Shown here: one piece after another, positions 1-5,825 of the stretch
Position numbering within the stretch: position 1 is the first letter of the stretch
Layout of the letters: each line of letters begins with the position of its first letter
Assembly: GCA_027314845.1 (NCBI GenBank)
Contig: DAHVAA010000078.1
Location: forward strand, 1 to 7,189
Length of the DNA stretch: 7,189 bases
Direction of reading: 5' to 3'
DNA from: Thermoplasmata archaeon
Lineage (GTDB): Archaea; Thermoplasmatota; Thermoplasmata; UBA184
Program-made: the position numbers and the translations under genes
The notes under the pieces: model-generated
Database searches by the model: none
Told to the model about the DNA's origin: nothing
The model's input: only the letters and a program-made list of their open reading frames with translations

Positions 1-2
1 TC

Positions 3-152
3 GATGTCGCCTACCACCGGCTGCCGGGCGACTACTGGCTCGAGTGGCCCGCGCGGCTCCGGGCGGTCCGTCCCCGGGACGTGCGGACCGCCGCCACGCT
101 CGCCCTCGACGCCCGCCGGGCGGTCACGGTCCTTGCCGGTCCGCTCGGGTGA
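3..152 (+). CDS. C-terminal fragment of an M16 (insulinase-like) family peptidase, 5' truncated by the window edge
   Basis: An open frame enters from the left edge and ends at TGA 150-152, giving 49 residues. The peptide has the look of the end of an M16 C-terminal domain: YHRLPGDYWLEWPARLRAV, then a helix of the form RPRDVRTAATLAL, then a hydrophobic last strand AVTVLAGPL. In M16 peptidases the corresponding text is roughly 'YxxLPxDYxxxYxxRIxxVTxEDVxxxAxxxL ... xxVVVGP'. M16 proteins are zinc metallopeptidases or their inactive partners. The HxxEH zinc site lies far upstream in the family, so activity cannot be judged here. The last 29 bp overlap the 3' end of the convergent fdhD. The assignment rests on this short match only. 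A fortuitous open frame is the alternative, but the domain-like pattern makes that less likely. Confidence 0.65.
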   Translation, partial: DVAYHRLPGDYWLEWPARLRAVRPRDVRTAATLALDARRAVTVLAGPLG

Positions 153-1026
153 ACCCGGCGGTCCGGCCGAGGCACGGTCCGGGATCGGTCGTACCGCGCA
201 CTCGCTCGGGATGCGTGTAGAGATTGAGCCGCTCCTCCCGCACGAACGCCGCGAGCGTGATCCCCCATCGGTCGGCGGCGGAGACGGCGAGGGAGGAGGG
301 CGCGGAGACCGCCGCGACGATCGGGATCCCGGCGGCGTTGGCCTTCTGGACGATCTCGAAGCTCACGCGACCGCTCACCTGGAGGATCGCGCGCGTGTCG
401 GGCAGTCGCCCCCGAAGGAAGCGGGCGCCCACCACCTTGTCCACGGCGTTGTGGCGGCCGACGTCCTCGGCGACCTCGAGGAGCGCGCCGTCGGCATCGA
501 ACAGCCCGGCGGCGTGGAGACCCCCCGTCCGGTCGAACAACGGCTGCGCCGTCCCGAGCCGCTTCGGCAGCGCGAGCAGAAGGGCGGCGTCGACCTCGAG
601 GTCGCTCACGACCGGTCCCCCCCGCTCGGCGTAGAGCCCCTTGACGAGCGAGCGGCCGCAGACCCCACAGCTCGAGTTGGTGAAGAACTGACGACGGAGC
701 TCGGGAGCGACCGCGATCGGCCGGCGGGTGTGGACCTCGACGACGTTGCCGCTGGTGTCGAGGTTCGGCACGATCCGTTCGATGTCGGCGCGGTCGGTGA
801 GGATCCCTTCGGTGAACAGAAAGCCCGCGGCGAGACTCGCGTCGTCGGTCGGGGTCCGCATCGTGACGCTCACGGTCTCGGAGCGACCTCCGTGGACGAG
901 CCGGATCTCGAGCGGCTCCTCGGTCGCGACGAGGTCCGCGACCGGGAACGCGAGCGTGCCCCCCGTCGCGAGCGCGACCTTGAGGCTCTCGACCTGAGCC
1001 ACCGCGAGTCGATCCGGCGCGGCCAT
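124..1026 (-). CDS. fdhD: FdhD, sulfurtransferase for formate dehydrogenase cofactor
   Basis: This 300-residue protein is a recognisable FdhD. In E. coli, FdhD passes sulfur from the desulfurase IscS to the bis-MGD cofactor, giving the terminal sulfido ligand formate dehydrogenases need, and helps insert it. Visible hallmarks are FTEGI near residue 71, SSCGVCG with the sulfur-carrying pair Cys120 and Cys123, GRHNAVDK at 190-197, SGRVSFEIVQKA at 218-229 and the usual closing RLNLYTHPERV at 266-276. About 24 residues follow that usual end; their codons overlap the convergent peptidase gene, so the tail may be drift rather than function. The start is ATG at 1026-1024, directly after the TAG of the DUF1641 gene with no gap, so the two are translationally coupled. 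Its place behind a formate-dehydrogenase-like gene supports its role as that enzyme's maturase. It acts in the cytosol. Confidence 0.96.
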   Translation of the reverse strand: MAAPDRLAVAQVESLKVALATGGTLAFPVADLVATEEPLEIRLVHGGRSETVSVTMRTPTDDASLAAGFLFTEGILTDRADIERIVPNLDTSGNVVEVHTRRPIAVAPELRRQFFTNSSCGVCGRSLVKGLYAERGGPVVSDLEVDAALLLALPKRLGTAQPLFDRTGGLHAAGLFDADGALLEVAEDVGRHNAVDKVVGARFLRGRLPDTRAILQVSGRVSFEIVQKANAAGIPIVAAVSAPSSLAVSAADRWGITLAAFVREERLNLYTHPERVRGTTDPGPCLGRTAGFTRADRQGP

Positions 1027-1497
1027 CTACGGACCCGCGCGGCGGCCGATCCCGCGGAGGAGACCGAGGACCATCCGCACCCCGCGGTTCACCTCGGGAT
1101 CCCGGACCGCCGTCGCGATCTCGAGGAGGCCCATCGGCGGGGCCCCCTCGGCGCGGTGGGCCTCTTCGAGAGCGGCCGGGAGCCCGCCCGTGAGCGCCGC
1201 GAGCGTCGTGGGATCGAGCCGCTCGAACGTGCGGACCAGCACTTCGAGGTTCTGAACGGCCCGTCGGATCGAGACGGGGTCGAGGCGGTCGGTGAGGACC
1301 GCGACCAGGCGGTCCTCGGACCGCAGGACGTCGGCGGAGAAGCGCAGCACGCCGCGCTCCTCGAGGAGGCGCACGAGCTCGAGAAGGTCCCGGATCGAGG
1401 CCGCCGAGGCGTCGAGCTCCGGCCCAAGGGTCTCGGCGAGCGCGGCGGGGCCCCCCGGGGACGAGGGCGTCGGGCGGGATCGGATCGGCCGCGCCAT
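1027..1497 (-). CDS. DUF1641 family protein, probable small subunit (ForC-like) of the formate dehydrogenase
   Basis: From ATG at 1497 this is a 156-residue, helix-rich protein without Cys or a membrane segment. DUF1641 is recognised from a leucine-rich helical core (RDLLELVRLLEERGVL, then repeated helices containing LEVLVRTFERL) and the closing motif DPEVNRGVRMVLGLLRGIGR, matching the family's 'DPxVxRGLxxLLxxLKxLG' ending. In Bacillus subtilis, DUF1641 proteins (YrhD, YjgD) are encoded beside formate-dehydrogenase-like catalytic genes and form the ForCE complex, in which the DUF1641 subunit links the enzyme to menaquinone. This recollection of the literature is the basis for the role. A farther upstream start at 1542 would overlap the catalytic gene by 37 bp. 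ATG 1497 lies 8 bp past that gene's stop and is preferred. The stop TAG (1029-1027) abuts the fdhD ATG. Inferred role: electron-transfer partner of the large subunit. Confidence 0.82.
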   Translation of the reverse strand: MARPIRSRPTPSSPGGPAALAETLGPELDASAASIRDLLELVRLLEERGVLRFSADVLRSEDRLVAVLTDRLDPVSIRRAVQNLEVLVRTFERLDPTTLAALTGGLPAALEEAHRAEGAPPMGLLEIATAVRDPEVNRGVRMVLGLLRGIGRRAGP

Positions 1498-1505
1498 GAG
1501 GCGCT

Positions 1506-4424
1506 TCAGCCCCCCGGGGGCCGGTAGTCCGGTCGGGCCCACTTGTCCTCGACGCGCACTCCGGCCTGAGGAAGACGGGCCTTCCCCCGCGGGTTCGCGG
1601 CGGGGACCGGCGACTCGAGCGGGCCGGGGGTCTCGAGACGCTCCATCCGAACGCGGGTACCCTTGTAGTCCGGTGTGTGGGTCGGACGGTCCCGCACGTC
1701 CCGAGTCAATCGGTTGACCGCGCCTTCGCCCCGATCGTGCAGGGTGAGGAAGAGCGTCCGGTCCCGGACGCGGTCGGTCACGTGGACTCGCGCCCGGACC
1801 GACCCGGCGTCCGAAGTGAGCCGGACCCAGTCTCCCTCGGAGAGGCCCCGCTCCGCGGCGAGATCGGGCGAGACCTCGACGAACGTACCGGGGACCTTCT
1901 CACGGAGGCCGGCCCCCTCGTACGTGAGGTTCCCCCAGTGGAAATGCTCGAGGAGCCGCCCGTTGTCGAGCGAGAGGTCGTAGGCCGGGTCGGTCGGCGT
2001 GGGCTCGACGAAGTCGACCGGGTGGAACCGGGCCTTTCCGTCCGGGAAGTGGAACCGTTCCTGATGCAGGACCGGGGTATCGATCCCGTCCGCCCGGATC
2101 GGCCAGAGCAGGCTCGAAAACCCTTCGAGCCGATCGAAGCTCGCGCCGGCGAAGATCGGGGTCACCCGGGCGACCTCGTCCAGGACCTCCTTCGGTTCGG
2201 TCCCGGGCCAGTTCGCCCCGAGCCGCTGCGCGAGGGCCGTCACGATCTCGCCGTCGGTCCGGGCCTGGCCCGGGGGCGGGAACGCCCGGTAGAGGCGTTG
2301 GAGCCGGCGTTCGGTGTTGACGAACGTCCCCTCCTTCTCGAGCGAGGCGGCGACCGGAAGGACGTAGTCCGCGAACTCCGCGGTACGGGTCAGGAACAGG
2401 TCCTGGACGACCAGGAGCTCGAGGCGCTCCAACGCCTTCGCGACCTTCGCCTCGTCCGCATCGGCGAGCAGCTTGTCCTCCCCGAGGATGTACAGGGCCC
2501 GCAGGCGGCCGTCGAGGATCGCGTCGATGAACTCGGTGCTCGTGAGGCCGTTCGTCTTCGGGAGGGGGGTCCCCCACTCCTGCTCGACCCGGGCCCGGGC
2601 CTCGGGATCGTCGATCTTCTGGTACCCCGGAAGGAAGCCGGGGAGGCACCCGAAGTCGCTGACCCCCTGGACGTTGCAGTGGCCCCGCAAGGGGTACCCG
2701 CCCGTGCCCGGCCGACCGAAGTTGCCGGTGACGAGGAGGAGGTTGCAGATCGCGGTCGACGTATCGCTCCCGTTCTGGTGCTGGGTGACCCCCATCGCCC
2801 AGAGGATGCAGGCCGATCCCGCCGCGTGGAACATCTCGGCCATCCGGACGATGTCGGACCTCGGGAGGCCCGTCACCTCCTCCGCGTAGTCGAGGGTATA
2901 GCGGGCGAGCCGGTCGCGGAACTCGGCGAAGCCGCTCGTCCGCTCGGCGATGAACTCGCGCGCCTCCCAGCCCTGGTCGATGATGTACTTCGCGACGGCA
3001 TTGAGCAGCACGAGGTCCGTGCCCGAGCGAGGGGCGTGGAAGAGGTCGGCCCGTTGCGCGAGCTCGTGGCGGCGGGGGTCGACCACGAGCAGCTTCGATC
3101 CCCGGAGCTTCTGGGACCGCTTGATCCGTCCGGCGAGGACCGGGTGGGCCTCCGCCGCGTTCGATCCGATCGTCATCACGAGGTCGGACTGCTCGATATC
3201 GACGAACGTGCCGGGGTCGGCGCCGACGCCCACGGTCCGGAAAAGGCCGGTCGTGGCGGGCGCCTGGCAGTAGCGGGCGCAATTGTCGATGTTGTTCGTG
3301 CCGAGGACCTGCCGCGCCAACTTCTGCGTGAGGTAGCCTTCCTCGTTGGTGCCCGTGCAGGTCGCGATGACCCCGATCGAATCCGGTCCGTAGCGGTCCC
3401 GGATCTCCTGCATCCGCCGGGCGACGTCGTCGAGCGCCTCGTCCCAGCTGACCCCGACGAACCGGTCGCCGGCGCGGGCGAGGGGCTCGGTGAGACGGTT
3501 CGGACTGTTCACAAAATCGTAGCCGAACTTCCCCTTCACGCAGGTCGCGATCCCGTTCGCGGGCGACTCGGCCTTCGGGAGGACCTTCAGGATCTCGCGG
3601 CCCCGGGTCCATACCTCGAACGAACAGCCCACTCCGCAAAACGTGCAGACCGTCTTCGTGCGGCGGATCGAGCCCTGCCGGGTCGCCGCCTCGAGCTCGC
3701 TCGTGAGCCACAGGGGCTCCAGGTCCGGGGAGGCCTGCTTCGTCCACTGCACGAGCTTGTCCCGGGTCGCCGGGGCCAGGTTCGAGAAGTGGGCCGCCCT
3801 CCCCCGCATCGACTTCTCCATCATCGCGTCGACCGGGCAGACGGTCGCACAGGTCCCGCAGGAGACGCACGAGGATCGATCGATGGGAGCCCCGTCGTCC
3901 CACACGACCCGGGGCGGCGAGAGGCTCCAGTCGATGTGAATGACCTCGTTCACCACCACATCCTGGCAGGCCTCGACGCACCGGCCGCAGAGGATGCACT
4001 GGCTCGGGTTGTAGGCGTAGAACGGGCTCGAGTCGTCGATCGCGTACGGCTTCGGTCGGTAGTGCTGCTCCGGGATCCCGAGGCGCACCGCGGTGTTGTG
4101 GAGCTCGCAGTCGCCGTTGTTGCGGTCGCAGAGCGTGCAGGCGAACTCGTGGTTCTCGAGGATCCGGTCCAGGGAGCGCCGCTGCGCGGCGACGATCATC
4201 GGACTCGAGGCATCGAGCTCGAGTCCCTCCGAGACCGTCGCCGCACACGCCCGCACGACCTGACCGTCGGCGACCACGAGGCAGGCATCGCACGTCCGGA
4301 GCGGCCCGAGCTTGGGGTGGTAGCAGAGGCTGGGGGGCGCCCGTCCCTGCGCGCGCAAGAAGTCGAGAAGGCGGGTATCGGGAGCGACCTCGTGCGGCTG
4401 CCCATCGAGGACAACGCGAACCAT
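1506..4424 (-). CDS. Formate dehydrogenase-like Mo/W-bis-MGD oxidoreductase, catalytic subunit with NuoG-type N-terminus (ForE/FdhA-like)
   Basis: This 972-residue enzyme (numbered from ATG 4424) probably interconverts formate and CO2 in the cytosol. It has no signal peptide or membrane segment. Order of domains: plant-type [2Fe-2S] ferredoxin (Cys34, 45, 48, 60); His-Cys [4Fe-4S] (His92, Cys96, 99, 106); two ferredoxin-type [4Fe-4S] sites (Cys143/146/149/153 and Cys186/189/192/196); the [4Fe-4S] next to the cofactor (Cys260, 263, 267, 295) with Lys297 after it; the molybdopterin domain to about 745; and the C-terminal cofactor-binding barrel at about 815-927, ending in THTPDYKGTRVRM. A Pro-rich tail of about 42 residues follows. 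The active-site motif is NNIDNCARYCQAPATTGL: Cys386 (codon TGC at 3269-3267) replaces selenocysteine, and Gln387 stands where E. coli FdhF has His141. In PLRGHCNVQG, catalytic Arg580 is kept and His582 replaces Gln335. The frame also opens at GTG 4433, but ATG 4424 leads straight into the ferredoxin strand. The substrate is inferred. Confidence 0.93.
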   Translation of the reverse strand: MVRVVLDGQPHEVAPDTRLLDFLRAQGRAPPSLCYHPKLGPLRTCDACLVVADGQVVRACAATVSEGLELDASSPMIVAAQRRSLDRILENHEFACTLCDRNNGDCELHNTAVRLGIPEQHYRPKPYAIDDSSPFYAYNPSQCILCGRCVEACQDVVVNEVIHIDWSLSPPRVVWDDGAPIDRSSCVSCGTCATVCPVDAMMEKSMRGRAAHFSNLAPATRDKLVQWTKQASPDLEPLWLTSELEAATRQGSIRRTKTVCTFCGVGCSFEVWTRGREILKVLPKAESPANGIATCVKGKFGYDFVNSPNRLTEPLARAGDRFVGVSWDEALDDVARRMQEIRDRYGPDSIGVIATCTGTNEEGYLTQKLARQVLGTNNIDNCARYCQAPATTGLFRTVGVGADPGTFVDIEQSDLVMTIGSNAAEAHPVLAGRIKRSQKLRGSKLLVVDPRRHELAQRADLFHAPRSGTDLVLLNAVAKYIIDQGWEAREFIAERTSGFAEFRDRLARYTLDYAEEVTGLPRSDIVRMAEMFHAAGSACILWAMGVTQHQNGSDTSTAICNLLLVTGNFGRPGTGGYPLRGHCNVQGVSDFGCLPGFLPGYQKIDDPEARARVEQEWGTPLPKTNGLTSTEFIDAILDGRLRALYILGEDKLLADADEAKVAKALERLELLVVQDLFLTRTAEFADYVLPVAASLEKEGTFVNTERRLQRLYRAFPPPGQARTDGEIVTALAQRLGANWPGTEPKEVLDEVARVTPIFAGASFDRLEGFSSLLWPIRADGIDTPVLHQERFHFPDGKARFHPVDFVEPTPTDPAYDLSLDNGRLLEHFHWGNLTYEGAGLREKVPGTFVEVSPDLAAERGLSEGDWVRLTSDAGSVRARVHVTDRVRDRTLFLTLHDRGEGAVNRLTRDVRDRPTHTPDYKGTRVRMERLETPGPLESPVPAANPRGKARLPQAGVRVEDKWARPDYRPPGG

Positions 4425-4433
4425 ACGACCCAC

Positions 4434-4446
4434 GGGCGAATCGCCC
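4434..4446. promoter_or_regulatory. Perfect dyad GGGCGA-A-TCGCCC in the leader of the formate dehydrogenase gene
   Basis: Two 6-bp arms, GGGCGA (4434-4439) and TCGCCC (4441-4446), flank a single central A. The dyad lies between the predicted transcription start (about 4450) and the translation start (4424), where a bound repressor would block transcription. With a one-base centre it is a poor RNA hairpin and a better protein-binding site. In this GC-rich background chance occurrence is possible. Confidence 0.3.
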
Positions 4447-4470
4447 CTGGCGACACCGCAGCACGTGGCG

Positions 4471-4480
4471 GTATTTAGGA
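4471..4480 (-). promoter_or_regulatory. TATA-like box for the formate dehydrogenase operon
   Basis: On the minus strand the stretch reads TCCTAAATAC, an A/T-rich island in otherwise extremely GC-rich DNA, centred about 51 bp before ATG 4424. An archaeal start site 25 bp downstream would fall near 4450 and leave a leader of roughly 26 nt. No clear purine-rich BRE is seen next to it. It implies that the catalytic gene can be transcribed separately from mobBA. Confidence 0.5.
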
Positions 4481-4501
4481 ATCGGCGGGGCGCCGTCGGG
4501 C

Positions 4502-4552
4502 GATCCGTTCCCCCCGGCAGAGACGCGGGCGCGAGCGCGACCGGAACGGGTC
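4502..4552. repeat. 10-bp imperfect inverted repeat just downstream of mobA
   Basis: GATCCGTTCC (4502-4511) is complementary to GGAACGGGTC (4543-4552) except for one T-G position, with a 31-nt spacer. It begins 5 bp past the mobA stop codon, between mobA and the formate dehydrogenase promoter. In the mobA transcript the one imperfect pair becomes A-C. It could be a 3'-end stability structure. No T-tract of the usual archaeal terminator follows, so termination is not claimed. Confidence 0.3.
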
Positions 4553-4557
4553 CGCGG

Positions 4558-5127
4558 CTACTCCCGAATCCCGGCGAGGTCGGCCGGAGTGTCGAGGTCG
4601 GTGAACGAGCGTTCCGGAACCGTTCCCGGTCCCCAGAGCTCCGCCGCTCCCGTGCGCCGCAGCTCCTCCACCAGACCGCGCAACCCGGCCCCGTGCCGTA
4701 GCCCCTCTTCCACCACCGCGCCCTCGCGACCGGAATAGATGGCGTGGAGGACCTGCCAGTGGCCGGAACGATCGACCGGCACGAGCGCGGGTCCGCGGTA
4801 GCGGGCGCGCATCGCGAGGAGAGCGTCCCGATCGAGGAACGGCATGTCGGCCCCGAAGAGGAAGAACGGAAGATCGGTGTCCGCGAGCGCGGTCGCGAGC
4901 CCCCCGAGCGGCCCGCGGTCGAACGGATCTTGAACGACGCGCACCCCCGGGAGCTCCAGGGGAAGCACGCTGACCACGGTCACCGCGAGATCGAGGGATC
5001 GAAGCAGGCGCACCTCGCGCCCGACGACGGACTCCCCCTCGACGGAACGCAGGAACTTCCCCGGTAACCGGGTCGCCCGTCCGGCCAGGAGGTAGGCACG
5101 GTCGACCGGCCGGTCCGCGTCCCCCAC
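4558..5127 (-). CDS. mobA: MobA, molybdenum cofactor guanylyltransferase
   Basis: This 189-residue protein would transfer GMP from GTP to molybdopterin, making the guanine dinucleotide cofactor used by DMSO-reductase-family enzymes such as the neighbouring formate dehydrogenase. Supporting motifs, in order: LLAGRATRLPGKF at 13-25 in the nucleotide-binding loop position (Lys24 equals the conserved loop Lys); DPFDRGPLGGL at 67-77 (family 'GPLxGL'); the metal-binding GADMPFL at 92-98 (Asp94); HWQVLHAIYS at 123-132; and FTDLDTPADL at 175-184 (family 'FxNINTPEDL'). Length is normal for MobA (about 190). The first loop is unusual: the canonical LAGGxSxRMG has Arg in place of the second Gly and LPG in place of the MG turn. 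The start is GTG at 5127-5125, fixed by a strong Shine-Dalgarno. It begins one base after the mobB stop codon, so the two are co-translated. Confidence 0.88.
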   Translation of the reverse strand: MGDADRPVDRAYLLAGRATRLPGKFLRSVEGESVVGREVRLLRSLDLAVTVVSVLPLELPGVRVVQDPFDRGPLGGLATALADTDLPFFLFGADMPFLDRDALLAMRARYRGPALVPVDRSGHWQVLHAIYSGREGAVVEEGLRHGAGLRGLVEELRRTGAAELWGPGTVPERSFTDLDTPADLAGIRE

Positions 5128-5128
5128 G

Positions 5129-5626
5129 TCACTCCTCCCGCTCTACGCGGCGGACGTGGTTCGCCGCGAGCAGATGCGCCACAAACCTCCACGGGCCGCG
5201 GACGGTTCGGGACCGACCATCGACCTTCAGGCGGCTCGAACCCGCCCGTCGGGGGGCCGCGCGCAGGATCTGATCGACGACGGCCGAGGTCTCCGCGGGC
5301 GCGCGCATGCGGAGACGGAGCCCCCCGAACGAGCGCCGGGAGTATCCTTCGACCAGCACCACATCGACCGGGAGCGCCGCGACGAGCTCCTCGGTCCGGG
5401 CCCGGAACGTAACGAACGAGCGGTCCGACGCGAAGAGGACGACGGACGCGCCCGCCTTCGCGAATCGCGCCGAGTCCTTGCCCCGGAGGTCGGGCGAGTG
5501 ATGGGAATGCTTCACCACGCCGACCGCGAGGCCGCGACCCGCGAGGCGGCGGACGGCGCGCTCGATGACGAGCGACTTCCCCGAGCCGCTCGCGCCCACG
5601 ACCTGGATGATCACGGGGTCCGTCAC
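5129..5626 (-). CDS. mobB: MobB, molybdopterin-guanine dinucleotide biosynthesis GTP-binding protein
   Basis: This 165-residue P-loop protein matches MobB, an accessory GTPase thought to support guanine-dinucleotide cofactor synthesis together with MobA. Visible motifs: Walker A GASGSGKS at 11-18; the MobB signature VGVVKHSHHSPDLRGKDSAR at 35-54, followed by AGAS; and the Walker-B-like strand VDVVLVEGYS at 87-96. Length is typical. The start is GTG at 5626-5624, directly before the TDPVIIQVVG strand. A GAGGT element 12 nt upstream is a weak ribosome site. Just before the start the minus strand carries the tandem GTCGAAA-GTCGAAA. The gene heads the leftward cassette. Its upstream region shows no A/T-rich promoter box within the expected distance, so the start of transcription is unclear. 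The TATA-like element at 5797-5804 is nearly symmetric and might also fire leftward. Confidence 0.92.
   Translation of the reverse strand: MTDPVIIQVVGASGSGKSLVIERAVRRLAGRGLAVGVVKHSHHSPDLRGKDSARFAKAGASVVLFASDRSFVTFRARTEELVAALPVDVVLVEGYSRRSFGGLRLRMRAPAETSAVVDQILRAAPRRAGSSRLKVDGRSRTVRGPWRFVAHLLAANHVRRVEREE
5132..5139 (-). promoter_or_regulatory. Shine-Dalgarno sequence of mobA
   Basis: The minus strand reads GGGAGGAG inside the last codons of mobB. Its GGAGG core lies 6 nt before the GTG at 5127. It decides that GTG is the mobA start and shows that mobA is translated from the mobB message. Confidence 0.75.
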
Positions 5627-5662
5627 TTTCGACTTTCGACCTCGAGGCGCCGGACCGCATCA

Positions 5663-5701
5663 GCCCTCGGGTACCGCGTCGGCGCGCGCCCCGCCGAGGG
5701 C
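5663..5701. repeat. 8-bp inverted repeat in the mobB upstream region
   Basis: GCCCTCGG (5663-5670) pairs perfectly with CCGAGGGC (5694-5701). The 23-bp interior contains the self-complementary GGCGCGCGCC (5681-5690). It sits about 37-75 bp before the mobB GTG. It could be a leader hairpin or a protein-binding dyad, or simply a product of high GC. Confidence 0.3.
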
Positions 5702-5796
5702 GCGACCCTCCGACCCGCGCGCGGACGTTTCCCGGTCGGCAAGGAGCCCGAACCGCGAAGTACGGATCTTCGAGGGATGCCTGCGCACCCATACGC

Positions 5797-5804
5797 ACAT
5801 ATAC
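5797..5804 (+). promoter_or_regulatory. TATA box of the RHH regulator gene
   Basis: The stretch reads ACATATAC, with CATATA centred near 5801, 25 bp before ATG 5826. This is the archaeal TATA-to-start distance, so transcription would begin at or within a base or two of the ATG, giving a leaderless mRNA. It is the most convincing promoter-like element in the window, an A/T island in GC-rich DNA. Confidence 0.65.
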
Positions 5805-5825
5805 GTCTACTCATTCCTCGCCTCC

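Larger units (their letters stand above)
5627..5825. other. Divergent intergenic region between mobB and the RHH regulator
   Basis: No gene is supported in these 199 bp. An inverted repeat GCCCTCGG (5663-5670) / CCGAGGGC (5694-5701) encloses a 10-bp palindrome GGCGCGCGCC (5681-5690). The right end holds the TATA-like box and the 10-bp direct repeat that precede the rightward gene. The left end holds the tandem ACTTTCG repeat (5625-5638) overlapping the mobB start codon. Open frames through it on both strands are low-complexity Arg/Pro/Ala shadows. Confidence 0.5.

Noticed and set aside
3264..3272. Possible selenocysteine at the active site, as in E. coli FdhF
   Set aside because: The codon is TGC (cysteine), not TGA, and the reading frame has no internal stop.
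1900..4464. An 854-codon minus-strand frame overlapping the catalytic subunit in another phase
   Set aside because: Low-complexity Arg/Pro/Gly text with no recognisable motifs; it is a GC-driven shadow of the real frame, which holds all the cluster ligands.
1677..4478. A 933-codon open frame on the plus strand antisense to the formate dehydrogenase gene, and a 507-codon one at 4-1527 antisense to fdhD/DUF1641
   Set aside because: Their translations are Arg/Glu/Asp/Pro-rich without domains, while the minus strand carries complete motif-rich proteins. Long stop-free antisense frames are expected at this GC content.
4502..4552. Intrinsic terminator after mobA
   Set aside because: The inverted repeat is present but no T-rich tract follows on the minus strand, and archaeal termination depends mainly on T-tracts, so only the repeat is reported.
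5565..5825. Upstream extension of the RHH frame to 5565, which would add 87 residues and overlap mobB
   Set aside because: The added text is Arg/Pro/Ser-rich shadow coding, and the TATA box at 5797-5804 lies inside it, 25 bp before ATG 5826.
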